In this document: positions 51,759-59,696 of the stretch, in pieces
Layout of the letters: every line of letters begins with the position of its first letter
How positions within the stretch are numbered: position 1 is the stretch's first letter
NCBI GenBank assembly: GCA_964387285.1
Contig: CAYLWO010000006.1
Span: forward strand, 83,092 to 147,091
DNA length: 64,000 nt
From: Anaerohabitans sp964387285
GTDB lineage: Bacteria > Zhuqueibacterota > Zhuqueibacteria > Residuimicrobiales > Residuimicrobiaceae
Reading direction: 5' to 3'
Translations under genes and position numbers: made by a program
The notes under the pieces: model-generated
What the model was told of the DNA's origin: nothing
The model's input: the letters and a program-made list of their open reading frames with translations, nothing else
Databases searched by the model: none

Positions 51759-52997
51759 ATGTCGAAAAGAATTAAAATCATCATCTTTATCGTGTTCATC
51801 GTTGTCCTGGCCGCCATGATATTTTACAACATGAACAAAAACAAAGATAAGGCCATTGACATCACTACTGCGGAAGTGAAAAAAGGAGACATCACCAAGG
51901 TGGTTTCCGGATCCGGAAAAGTGCAGCCGGAAACCGATGTTAAACTGGCGGCCCGCATCTCTGCAGAGATTATAAAAATTCACGTTAAAGAAGGCGATCA
52001 TGTTAAAAAAGGCCAGCTGCTGGTTGAACTGGATCGTGAAAAATATGTCGCGCAACTGGAGCAGGTGCAATCCCAGGTTTCTTCCGCCAAAGCGAATTTG
52101 AAAAAAGCCGAAGCGGATTACGTACGCATCAGCGATCTTTATAAAAAACATCTCAACTCGCAGGCGGAACTGGATGCCGCCGAGGCCACGCGTGAATCAG
52201 CGCAAAGCCAATTGGATCAAAGCCTGGCTTATCTGAAACAGACCCGGGACGATCTGGAAAAAACACGGTTGATGTCGCCTATCGACGGCACGGTTACCAA
52301 GCTCAATAAAGAAGAAGGCGAGATCGCCGTCGGTTCACAGTTCTCCGCCGACATTATCATGAACATCGCTGATCTCAATCTGATGGAAGTGCTGGTCGAG
52401 ATCGATGAAAACGAAGTAGTGCTGGCCTCCATCGGCGACAGCGCCAAGATCGAAGTGGATGCTATCCAGGATACGACCTTTCAGGGCATTGTCACGGAAA
52501 TCGCTCATACGGCGACCACACGCAATGCCGGTTCTCAGGAACAGGTGACGAATTTTGAAGTCAAAGTCCATGTAGTGACCAACGTGGAAAAACTGCGGCC
52601 CGGCATGTCTGCCACCGTGGACATTGCCACAGACACGCACAAGGGCGTATTGTACATACCGATTCAATGCGTGACAGCCCGTGAAGTCAAGGCGGATTCC
52701 GGCAAGACCGAAACCGGACAACTGCGGCGCAAGGAAAAAGAAGAAGCCAAAAAAGAGGAAGTGAAAAAAGCGCCGCAAAAAGAGGTGGTCTTTGTCGTCG
52801 AAAACAACGTTGCCAAACAAGTGTCGGTCAAAACCGGCATCAGCGACGACAGCAACATCGAAATACTCGCTGGTTTGAAAGAAGGACAAAAGGTTGTCTC
52901 CGGCAGTTATAAAGCTCTTTCCAAACAACTCAAAGACGGCGCTGCGGTCAAGGAGAAAAAAGGCCTCGAGTTCAAAGAAGGCGAAAAGGAAAAATAA
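51759..52997 (+). CDS. MacA-like periplasmic adaptor (HlyD family)
   Basis: This 412-residue membrane-fusion protein has an anchor at about 6-26 (IIIFIVFIVVLAAMIFY). Lipoyl half-motifs follow: EIIKIHVKEGDHVKKGQLLV and TRLMSPIDGTVTKLNKEEGE. A long helical hairpin (about 95-165) lies between them, with barrel domains after. A Lys/Glu-rich insert (about 325-345, KEKEEAKKEEVKKAPQKE) interrupts the C-terminal part, an unusual charged linker. It should bridge the MacB-like pump and TolC. ATG 51759 is 55 bases after the TolC gene. Confidence 0.9.
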   Translation: MSKRIKIIIFIVFIVVLAAMIFYNMNKNKDKAIDITTAEVKKGDITKVVSGSGKVQPETDVKLAARISAEIIKIHVKEGDHVKKGQLLVELDREKYVAQLEQVQSQVSSAKANLKKAEADYVRISDLYKKHLNSQAELDAAEATRESAQSQLDQSLAYLKQTRDDLEKTRLMSPIDGTVTKLNKEEGEIAVGSQFSADIIMNIADLNLMEVLVEIDENEVVLASIGDSAKIEVDAIQDTTFQGIVTEIAHTATTRNAGSQEQVTNFEVKVHVVTNVEKLRPGMSATVDIATDTHKGVLYIPIQCVTAREVKADSGKTETGQLRRKEKEEAKKEEVKKAPQKEVVFVVENNVAKQVSVKTGISDDSNIEILAGLKEGQKVVSGSYKALSKQLKDGAAVKEKKGLEFKEGEKEK

Positions 52998-53036
52998 GCG
53001 CAATAATCGCGAAATTTATCTATAAGGAATAGATCC

Positions 53037-53720
53037 ATGCTCATACAATTGGTAAATCTCTCCAAAGTGTACGATATCGGCGCTGTGCGCGTCGAGGCAT
53101 TGCGGGGCGTAAATCTTTCAATCAATAAAAACGAATACGTGGCCATCATGGGGCCGTCGGGTTCCGGCAAGTCGACCATGATGAACGTGCTGGGCTGCCT
53201 GGACACGCCGAGCAGCGGCGAGTATCGTCTGAACGACAACAACGTCAGTGAAATGAACGATGACCAATTGGCGGAAATCCGCAACCGGGAAATCGGTTTC
53301 GTTTTTCAAACCTTTAATCTGTTGCCGCGCGCCAACGCCCTGCACAATGTGGAACTGCCGCTCATATATAACGGCACGCCGGCGCAGAATCGCAAAGAGA
53401 TGGCCAAGGTGGCGCTGGAAAAAGTCGGGTTGGCTGATCGTATGCACCATAAACCCAATGAACTCTCCGGCGGCCAGCGTCAACGCGTGGCCATTGCCCG
53501 GGCCCTGGTTAACAATCCCTCCATCATCCTGGCCGACGAACCTACCGGCAACCTGGATTCCAAAACCGGCGATGAAATCATGGAGATATTTGAAACACTG
53601 CACGATCAGGGCAATACCATCATTCTGGTAACGCACGAAGAATATATAGCGGAACATTCCGACCGCATTATCCGTTTGCGCGACGGCATGGTCGAGCGAG
53701 ACGAATCTACGCCGAGGTAG
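53037..53720 (+). CDS. ABC transporter ATPase (MacB/LolD type)
   Basis: This 227-residue ATPase has Walker A GPSGSGKST (39-47), the Q-loop in FVFQTFNLLPRANALHNVEL, the signature LSGGQRQRVAIARAL (about 140-154) and Walker B IILADEPTG. The H-loop is in ILVTHEEYIA. MacB and LolD ATPases share these features, including the family-typical LPLIYNG. It lacks a fused permease, so it must work with the separate permease genes that follow. AAGGAATAG precedes the ATG. Confidence 0.96.
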   Translation: MLIQLVNLSKVYDIGAVRVEALRGVNLSINKNEYVAIMGPSGSGKSTMMNVLGCLDTPSSGEYRLNDNNVSEMNDDQLAEIRNREIGFVFQTFNLLPRANALHNVELPLIYNGTPAQNRKEMAKVALEKVGLADRMHHKPNELSGGQRQRVAIARALVNNPSIILADEPTGNLDSKTGDEIMEIFETLHDQGNTIILVTHEEYIAEHSDRIIRLRDGMVERDESTPR

Positions 53721-53723
53721 TCT

Positions 53724-54959
53724 ATGACCCGTTTTCTGATCTATATCTGGGAAGGCATAAAAATAGCGGTCGAAGCGCTGAAAGCCTATAAACTTCGTTC
53801 CATTTTAACCACGTTGGGCATTGTTATCGGCGTGACTACGGTCATTACTATTGTGGCGTTGATTCAGGGTTTGAACCAGGCCTTCACATCGGAAATCTCT
53901 TCAATCGGCACGGATACCCTGTACATCGGCAAATGGCCGTGGATGATGGATGGCGATGATTGGCTGAAATTCCGCAATCGTCCCAACATCACACTTAAAG
54001 AGGCGGACGAGGTTCGCCAGACCGCAACATTAGCCAAAGCGGTGGCGCCGGTGATGCAATCCCGCCGTACGATAAAATATAAAGATAAAATGCTGGAGCG
54101 GGTGCCAACGGTCGGCACTACCCAAGACTATATGTACACCTCCAATGCCACGCCGGAAAACGGTCGCTTTATCACCGATTCGGACGTCCTGCATCACCGT
54201 TCGGTGGTGGTCATTGGTTCAGAGGTGGCGGATAAGCTGTTTGGCGACGAGGATCCGCTCGGCAAGCGGGTAACTATCGACGGACGAAAATTTCGCGTCA
54301 TTGGCGTTTTAGAAAAACGGGGTTCCATGTTTGATTTCAACCAGGATATATTCGCTCTGACCACCACCGGCGCCTTTCAATCCGCTTTTGGCGCCAGTCG
54401 CCGCTGGGTGGAAATCCAGGTCAAAGTGGAAAATCCTTCTCTGGTGGAAGAGGCGGAATACGAGTTGACCGGCATCATGCGCCGTATTCGTGGTTTGCCT
54501 CCGATGAAAGAGAACAATTTCGCCATCAATAAACAATCCATGTTTCTGGACGCCTACAACAATCTCACGCGGGTCTTGTGGGCGGTGGCCATCGGCGTCG
54601 GCGCCATCTCTTTGCTGGTAGGCGGCATCGGCATTATGAACATCATGTTGGTTTCGGTCACCGAGCGCACCAGAGAAATCGGCATCCGCAAGGCCATTGG
54701 CGCCCGCAAAGCGGATATTCTCTGGCAGTTCCTGATCGAAAGCATGATGATCTGCGGCATCGGCGTATTCATCGGCATCGCTCTGGCCGTCGGCCTTGCC
54801 AAGTTGGTGGCAGCCACGACGCCTTTGCCTGCGGCCATCACGCTATGGGTGGTATTCCTGGGGCTGGGTTTCGTTGTGTTCATCGGCGTGTTTTTCGGCA
54901 TCTACCCGGCCAGCAAAGCGGCACGGCTGAATCCGATCGAGGCGTTGCGTTACGAGTGA
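53724..54959 (+). CDS. ABC permease (MacB-PCD/FtsX type), first of two
   Basis: This 411-residue protein has the type VII (MacB) permease layout. A first helix (about 20-45; LRSILTTLGIVIGVTTVITI) is followed by a large periplasmic domain (about 50-270) and three C-terminal helices with GGIGIMNIMLVSVTERTREI and GIRKAIGARKADILWQFLIE, both FtsX hallmarks. The end, GIYPASKAARLNPIEALRYE, is typical. Three bases separate it from the ATPase stop, so they are translated together. A second, similar permease follows 148 bases later. Confidence 0.93.
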   Translation: MTRFLIYIWEGIKIAVEALKAYKLRSILTTLGIVIGVTTVITIVALIQGLNQAFTSEISSIGTDTLYIGKWPWMMDGDDWLKFRNRPNITLKEADEVRQTATLAKAVAPVMQSRRTIKYKDKMLERVPTVGTTQDYMYTSNATPENGRFITDSDVLHHRSVVVIGSEVADKLFGDEDPLGKRVTIDGRKFRVIGVLEKRGSMFDFNQDIFALTTTGAFQSAFGASRRWVEIQVKVENPSLVEEAEYELTGIMRRIRGLPPMKENNFAINKQSMFLDAYNNLTRVLWAVAIGVGAISLLVGGIGIMNIMLVSVTERTREIGIRKAIGARKADILWQFLIESMMICGIGVFIGIALAVGLAKLVAATTPLPAAITLWVVFLGLGFVVFIGVFFGIYPASKAARLNPIEALRYE

Positions 54960-55107
54960 CGAGCGGTACCGCACCTTTCAAGCCGTGATCGCGAACCGAA
55001 TCGCTGTTACCGCTAAAGAACAACATGGTCGGTGGCATGAAGCAATCTCCTAATACACAAAAAGTGTTATTAGCAGCAGCGCTTTTCAGTCATAAAGGTC
55101 CTTTTCT

Positions 55108-56334
55108 ATGCAAATAAGTGAAAGTCTGGATTTAGCCTTGGGCGCCATTCGCTCCAACAAATTGCGCTCGTTTTTAACCTTGCTGGGCATTATTATCGGC
55201 GTCATGACCATTATTGCCATGCAATCGTTGATTACCGGTTTGCGCAAAAGCATGTATGATCAGCTCAATATTCTGGGCACCAATGTCTTTTCCGTGCAAA
55301 AGTATCCGGCCGTGGGCATGGGGCACGGCTGGTGGCAAAAATATCGCAATCGTAAAAACCTGACTTATGAACAAGCCATGGCTGTGCGGGAACGCGTTAC
55401 CGCTGCCCGCTCTGTAGGCGTTGAGGTGGACAGCTGGGGCGATGAAATCCGCTATAAAGATAAAAAGACCTTGGGCAACGTTTCCGTATACGGCGCCACC
55501 CCGGAATTTCTCGACAATGACGGCTATGAAATCAGCAGCGGCCGATTCATCACCGAGCAGGATTTGCAATACAACACAAACGTTGCCGTGATTGGTCTGG
55601 ACGTGCTGAACAAATTATACGGGTCTGAAAATCCACTGGACACGTATATAAAAATTCGCGGCGAACGTTTCAAAGTCATCGGCATTTTTGAAAAAAAAGG
55701 CAGCATTTTCGGTCAAAGCATGGACAACCTGGTGGTCATGCCCTTTTTCAGTTTCGAAAAAGTCTACGGTGAGAGGCGATCTGCCAGTATTACGGTTCAG
55801 GCATGGGACGCTAATTCGATGATCGAAGCGCAGGAACAGGCCATCGGCGTATTGCGTGCCGTGCGCAAAGTGGCTCCGGATAAAGATAATGATTTTGAGA
55901 TCGTAACCAACAATACGCTCACTGAATTTTTTGACAACATGACCAAATACGTCCGCATCGTCGCCATTGCCATTGCTTCCATATCTTTACTGGTGGCGGG
56001 CGTCGGCATCATGAACATCATGCTGGTTTCCGTAACCGAACGCACAAAGGAGATCGGCATTCGCAAGTCCATCGGCGCCAAACGCCGGGACATCATGTGG
56101 CAATTTTTGATTGAAGCCATTGTGCTCTCCGAGGTCGGCGGTCTTATCGGCATTGCCATCGGTTTAGGATTGGGCAAGTTAGTGCAAGCGCTTTCGCCGA
56201 TCCCGGCTGCCGTACCGGTGTGGACGGTGTTTTTGGGCATCATTTTTTGTTCCGTGGTCGGACTGATTTTTGGCGTCTATCCGGCAACCAAAGCGGCGCG
56301 ACTGGATCCCATTACAGCATTGCGATATGAATAA
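55108..56334 (+). CDS. ABC permease (MacB-PCD/FtsX type), second of two
   Basis: This 408-residue protein is a paralogue of the previous permease with the same order: LRSFLTLLGIIIGVMTIIAM, periplasmic domain, then AGVGIMNIMLVSVTERTKEI and GIRKSIGAKRRDIMWQFLIE, ending GVYPATKAARLDPITALRYE. With one shared ATPase the two could form a heterodimeric pump, or each may pair with the ATPase alone. The 148-base gap before it is long for the operon and may hold a second promoter; I saw no clear one. Confidence 0.92.
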   Translation: MQISESLDLALGAIRSNKLRSFLTLLGIIIGVMTIIAMQSLITGLRKSMYDQLNILGTNVFSVQKYPAVGMGHGWWQKYRNRKNLTYEQAMAVRERVTAARSVGVEVDSWGDEIRYKDKKTLGNVSVYGATPEFLDNDGYEISSGRFITEQDLQYNTNVAVIGLDVLNKLYGSENPLDTYIKIRGERFKVIGIFEKKGSIFGQSMDNLVVMPFFSFEKVYGERRSASITVQAWDANSMIEAQEQAIGVLRAVRKVAPDKDNDFEIVTNNTLTEFFDNMTKYVRIVAIAIASISLLVAGVGIMNIMLVSVTERTKEIGIRKSIGAKRRDIMWQFLIEAIVLSEVGGLIGIAIGLGLGKLVQALSPIPAAVPVWTVFLGIIFCSVVGLIFGVYPATKAARLDPITALRYE

Positions 56335-56378
56335 ACGTTCGTTTCCCGTCGAACGATTTCAAACAGGAGGATTTCTCT

Positions 56379-56714
56379 ATGGATATTAAACAGCGAACCG
56401 AAGGCACGGTGCGTGTACTGGAACTCGCCGGAGAATTAATGGGCGGGGCCGAATTGGAACAGTTCCGCAAAACAATCGATCAAATCATCAAAGACGAAAT
56501 TGTCAATGTCGTGGTCGACCTGACAAAGGTAACCTGGATGAACAGCTCGGGTCTGGGCATGTTGATCAGCGGACTGACCAGCTTGCGCTCCAGCGGCGGG
56601 GATCTGAGATTAGCCAACCTCTCTGAACGCATGCGCCGTCCGTTGCAGATAACCAAACTGGATACTGTTTTTCAACAATTCCCCTCGGTAAAAGACGCCG
56701 TCAACAGCTTTTAA
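56379..56714 (+). CDS. STAS-domain protein (anti-sigma factor antagonist type)
   Basis: This 111-residue protein is a single STAS domain. GTVRVLELAGELMGGAELEQ starts it, and VVVDLTKVTWMNSSGLGMLI holds the SSG loop (S56, S57) phosphorylated in SpoIIAA-type antagonists. LRLANLSERMRRPLQITKLD follows. It could switch a partner kinase/anti-sigma factor; none is next to it. Alternatively it may regulate the exporter, since it follows the second permease after 44 bases with an AGGAGG box and should be co-transcribed. Confidence 0.88.
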   Translation: MDIKQRTEGTVRVLELAGELMGGAELEQFRKTIDQIIKDEIVNVVVDLTKVTWMNSSGLGMLISGLTSLRSSGGDLRLANLSERMRRPLQITKLDTVFQQFPSVKDAVNSF

Positions 56715-56728
56715 TAAAGGAGCGCAGT

Positions 56729-57301
56729 ATGACTCAACTGAGCAGAGAAGAGATCCTCGCAAAAATCCGATCCCAACAGTCTTTGACTGACATCGATCTT
56801 ACCAAAGTCGATTTATCCTATGAATCACTCAAAGGCGTTGATCTGTCAGGATTGAATTTGCAGGAAGCACATCTGCAAAATGCCAATTTTGAGGGCGCCA
56901 ATCTGGCTCGAGCCAACCTGTCCGGAGCGTTTCTGTTCGGCTGCAATCTCTATCGTGCCAATCTGGACGAGGCCAACATCCAGGAAGCCAATATGCAGGA
57001 CTGTAACCTGGATGAATCCAGCATGAAAAACGTCAAGGGTGAGCATGTCGCCCTGTTCGGCTCCAGCATGGAAAAGGCGGATCTGACCGGCGCAGTTCTT
57101 AAACGCGGTCGCATGAAAAGAACCATACTTCGTCATGCGGTGTTGACCGATGCGGATCTCTCGCAAGCGCATCTGGAACGTTCCGATCTGACCCAGGCTG
57201 CCTGTAAAAAGACCAATTTCAGCGGCGCCAACCTGACCAACACCCGTCTGGATGGCGTGGACCTGTCCACAGCGGTCAAGGATGGTACGATCGGTCTGTA
57301 A
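56729..57301 (+). CDS. Pentapeptide-repeat protein
   Basis: This 190-residue protein is built of A(D/N)LXX repeats from about residue 25 to 180, for example LQNANFEGANLARANLSGAF and NLYRANLDEANIQEANMQDC. These repeats coil into a right-handed four-sided helix. Such proteins can mimic DNA or act as scaffolds. It follows the STAS gene after 14 bases and precedes a strong terminator at 57339-57374, so it ends the operon that begins at 50312. Function unknown. Confidence 0.9.
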   Translation: MTQLSREEILAKIRSQQSLTDIDLTKVDLSYESLKGVDLSGLNLQEAHLQNANFEGANLARANLSGAFLFGCNLYRANLDEANIQEANMQDCNLDESSMKNVKGEHVALFGSSMEKADLTGAVLKRGRMKRTILRHAVLTDADLSQAHLERSDLTQAACKKTNFSGANLTNTRLDGVDLSTAVKDGTIGL

Positions 57302-57338
57302 AAAAATATTGTTACCCAACCCGGATAATCTGTAATTA

Positions 57339-57374
57339 AATGTCAGACACCTCACAAGGTGTCTGACATTTTTT
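57339..57374 (+). terminator. Rho-independent terminator of the export operon
   Basis: A 14-base perfect stem (57339-57352 with 57357-57370, AATGTCAGACACCT / AGGTGTCTGACATT) is followed by a T-run to 57374. Confidence 0.92.
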
Positions 57375-57377
57375 GAC

Positions 57378-57430
57378 CACTTGAGAAGGTTTGAAACCTT
57401 CACGAGGATAATGCAACCGCTCAATTTAGG
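57378..57430. repeat. CTTGCGAAGG-type repeat, copy 4
   Basis: Arms TTGAGAAGGTTT and AAACCTTCACGAG, followed by a GCAACCGCTCAATTTAGG tail shared with copies 5 and 6. Confidence 0.6.
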
Positions 57431-57476
57431 TACAAGAATAGGCATTCGCTTCAGCGACTATCCATCCATTACACCA

Positions 57477-57504
57477 GCCCGGCCATTGACCGGGCTTTTA
57501 TTTT
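57477..57504 (+). terminator. Second hairpin with T-run upstream of the polyprenyl synthase
   Basis: The stem GCCCGG / CCGGGC (six bases) with a seven-base loop is followed by TTTTATTTT at 57496-57504. With the terminator at 57339 it isolates the next gene. Confidence 0.6.
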
Positions 57505-57610
57505 CCCCCGCTTAAAAAATAAACCATTGTAAAACGCCGCAAAATGAGTAAATTGAACGGAATTCCGGCAAATTAACAAAAAAATATCCAACTCCTTCAC
57601 TGGAGCATTC

Positions 57611-58591
57611 ATGCAAAGCGAAATGCAGCAAAAAATGGCAACCCTGAGAGAGCAGATCACGCAGGGCTTGGCAGCTTTTCTGCCGGATCGTGAACCGCTG
57701 ACGCTCTATGAACCCATGCGTTATGCCATGGCCGGCGGCGGCAAAATGCTGCGGCCCATGCTCTTGCTGATGTCTTGCGAAGCGGTCGGCGGCAAAACCA
57801 AGGCTGCCCTGCCTGCTGCCGTGGCCCTGGAATTGGTGCATAATTTCACACTGGTACATGACGATATCATGGACCATGATGAACTTCGCCGCGGTCGCGA
57901 AACAGTCTATAAAAAATGGGATGAAAACATCGCTATTCTGGCCGGCGACGGACTTTTGGTGCAGGCGTTTAACGCCCTCTGCGGTTGTGAAAGCGTTCTG
58001 CTTCCCAAGGTGTTGTCCAGTTTTACCACAGGCATCCTGGAGGTCTGCGAGGGCCAGGCCATGGATAAAGAGTTCGAATTAAAGGACTTCGTGAGCCTGG
58101 AACAATACTATGTCATGATCGCCAAAAAAACCGGGCGTTTGTTCTCTTTGGCTTGCGAGATAGGCGGTTTATTAGGTCACGGCCAAGCGGAGCAGGTTCA
58201 AGGATTGGCGCAATTCGGCGCGCTGTTGGGTCGTGCCTTTCAAATACAAGACGATGTGCTAGACATTGCTGCCGAAGAAGGCGTATTGGGCAAAGACATC
58301 GGCAGCGATCTCCGCGAAAACAAAAAATCGTTTTTACTGGCGCATCTTTATCAATTTGGCGCCGCTGCGCAGCAGGCGGAAATTCGACGTCTGTCGCAAA
58401 AAACCGAACTGACCGAAACAGACATCGTTTACGCGACAACGCTGTTTCGAGAGGCAGGCACGTTGCAGGCAGCAGAAATGGAAATCGATCAGTGCATAGA
58501 AAAAGCTGAGGCTGCCCTGGCTTTACTGCCCAACAAAGCCGGTGACGGCCTCAGCCAATTGCTTAAATCGCTGGCGCGGCGGAAATTTTGA
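57611..58591 (+). CDS. Polyprenyl (trans-isoprenyl) diphosphate synthase, short-chain type
   Basis: This 326-residue head-to-tail prenyltransferase has both Asp motifs: DDIMD at 84-88 and DDVLD at 214-218. The fifth residue before the first motif is Phe (NFTLVHDD). An aromatic residue here usually limits the product to C15-C20, and the surrounding stretch is close to archaeal GGPP synthases. If it supplies menaquinone chains or other lipids cannot be told. The start ATG 57611 has GGAG upstream. It is a single gene, bounded by terminators and repeats. Confidence 0.87.
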   Translation: MQSEMQQKMATLREQITQGLAAFLPDREPLTLYEPMRYAMAGGGKMLRPMLLLMSCEAVGGKTKAALPAAVALELVHNFTLVHDDIMDHDELRRGRETVYKKWDENIAILAGDGLLVQAFNALCGCESVLLPKVLSSFTTGILEVCEGQAMDKEFELKDFVSLEQYYVMIAKKTGRLFSLACEIGGLLGHGQAEQVQGLAQFGALLGRAFQIQDDVLDIAAEEGVLGKDIGSDLRENKKSFLLAHLYQFGAAAQQAEIRRLSQKTELTETDIVYATTLFREAGTLQAAEMEIDQCIEKAEAALALLPNKAGDGLSQLLKSLARRKF

Positions 58592-58627
58592 TTGACGCGG
58601 CAATTACCTGAATTGAGCGATGGCATT

Positions 58628-58690
58628 ACCCTTGCGAAGGTTTCCAAGCTTCGCAAGCTTGTTTTTCGAGCACGCATCGCTCAATATGGG
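58628..58690. repeat. CTTGCGAAGG-type repeat, copy 5
   Basis: Arms CTTGCGAAGGTTT and GCTTCGCAAG, then the shared tail TTGTTTTTCGAGCAC...GCTCAAT, whose GAGC/GCTC forms a second small hairpin. It lies at the 3' end of the secreted protein gene at 58693. Confidence 0.7.
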
Positions 58691-58692
58691 TA

Positions 58693-59247
58693 TTAGATCT
58701 TGTCGTACGCCATTTTTGTTTTGCGTTCCCCGCGCGGCGTCTCGCGCGTGCTGTCAATGACGAGTGAACCGTCTTCTAAAGAAAAGACCTCAACCGATTT
58801 CATCTCCATGCTCTCGCCGTTGCGGTTCATGACCTGCAGAGATTCCATGGTCAACTGCTTGCCGTCTTTAGACCATTTACAAACAGTAGTCTTTTCACCC
58901 ATGCGGCTTTCATTCACACACTCTTTGCCGTCCAGGGTAAAGGTTTCGGTGGTGGTGACGTCTTCGCCTTCTCGATTTTTCATGGTACGCTCAATAACCA
59001 GTTTAGCGTCTGTTTGCTTGATGGTCATTTGACCGCCCATAAATCCGAATCTGCTGCGTCCTCCCGGACCGCCGGGAGTGCCCTGTCCACCAGGCGCCGG
59101 CTGACCGCCCGGGCCACCGGGCCCGCCAGGTCCAGACTGACCGAAATTGCTTTTGCTTTCGTTCATTTTCCACGTACCGGAAAAATCCGTGGTCTGCGCC
59201 CAAACCGCCACGCTCAACAACAACAACAAAAGTGTTAATCTTTTCAT
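58693..59247 (-). CDS. Small secreted protein with Gly/Pro-rich segment
   Basis: This 184-residue protein has a signal peptide (1-17, ending VAVWAQ). TDFSGTWKMNESKSNFG is a stretch often seen at the start of secreted lipocalin-like proteins in Bacteroidota and Acidobacteriota. A short Gly/Pro linker (about 40-68) precedes repeated beta-strands (MTIKQTDAKLVIERTM, TTTETFTLDGKECVNESRMG, TVCKWSKDGKQLTMESL). Function unknown. AGAGG five bases before ATG 59247. It is bracketed on both sides by the same repeat family. Confidence 0.78.
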   Translation of the reverse strand: MKRLTLLLLLLSVAVWAQTTDFSGTWKMNESKSNFGQSGPGGPGGPGGQPAPGGQGTPGGPGGRSRFGFMGGQMTIKQTDAKLVIERTMKNREGEDVTTTETFTLDGKECVNESRMGEKTTVCKWSKDGKQLTMESLQVMNRNGESMEMKSVEVFSLEDGSLVIDSTRETPRGERKTKMAYDKI

Positions 59248-59261
59248 ATTGGCCTCTTTGC

Positions 59262-59325
59262 ATTATCCTTGCGAAAGTTTGCAACCTTCGCAAGGTTGTT
59301 TTTCGAGCACACTTTGCTCAATTTA
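59262..59325. repeat. CTTGCGAAGG-type repeat, copy 6
   Basis: Arms CTTGCGAAAGTTTG and CAACCTTCGCAAG, then TTGTTTTTCGAGCAC...GCTCAATTTAG. It lies upstream of the small secreted protein gene and is the best match to copy 5. Confidence 0.7.
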
Positions 59326-59348
59326 GCTAGTTAATAAAACGTATCTGC

Positions 59349-59687
59349 TTGCTATTTGTTCTATTATTTTTTATAATTAACAGTTCCCGCAGATTACTCC
59401 AGGCCGGGACTGTACATTCGTTCCAGTCGTCTTTTGAGAGAGTTCGTGAATTGTTCCCGGAAAGGAATGAACGATTGCGGTTCTTTGTACAAATTTTTCT
59501 CATCTTGATTATCCTTATTAGTATAGAACGGATATTTTCTGTAGCGCAAAAAGGGGAACTCTTTAAGCCGGGCGCTCTGCGACAGGCGTTTCGTGAATTG
59601 GGCAAATACATCTGGTGGGGCATGGTGTTGTTTGTGATTTTTCATTTTTTGTGGCTGGCACTGGTTTATTATGTGCAACATCGTTAG
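59349..59687 (+). CDS. Small membrane protein, two predicted helices
   Basis: This frame gives 112 residues, with membrane segments at about 46-62 (FVQIFLILIILISIERIF) and 88-108 (YIWWGMVLFVIFHFLWLALV). A charged stretch between them fits a topology with both ends outside or inside. The start is a TTG at 59349 without a clear ribosome-binding site, so translation may begin further in. The opposite strand is also open here but shows no domain. I favour a plus-strand gene because of the two membrane segments. Function unknown. Confidence 0.5.
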   Translation: MLFVLLFFIINSSRRLLQAGTVHSFQSSFERVRELFPERNERLRFFVQIFLILIILISIERIFSVAQKGELFKPGALRQAFRELGKYIWWGMVLFVIFHFLWLALVYYVQHR

Positions 59688-59696
59688 TGAAAATTT

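Noticed and set aside
50312..52997. Part of an RND operon like the one at 18.6-24 kb
   Set aside because: The pump partner is an ATPase with MacB-type permeases, so this is an ABC exporter, separate from the RND system.
57378..59325. CRISPR array from the repeated CTTGCGAAGG elements
   Set aside because: Copies are hundreds of bases apart, separated by genes, and differ in sequence; there are no cas genes.
59394..59681. Minus-strand 95-residue frame opposite the small membrane protein
   Set aside because: No domain or membrane segment; the plus strand has two clear membrane segments.
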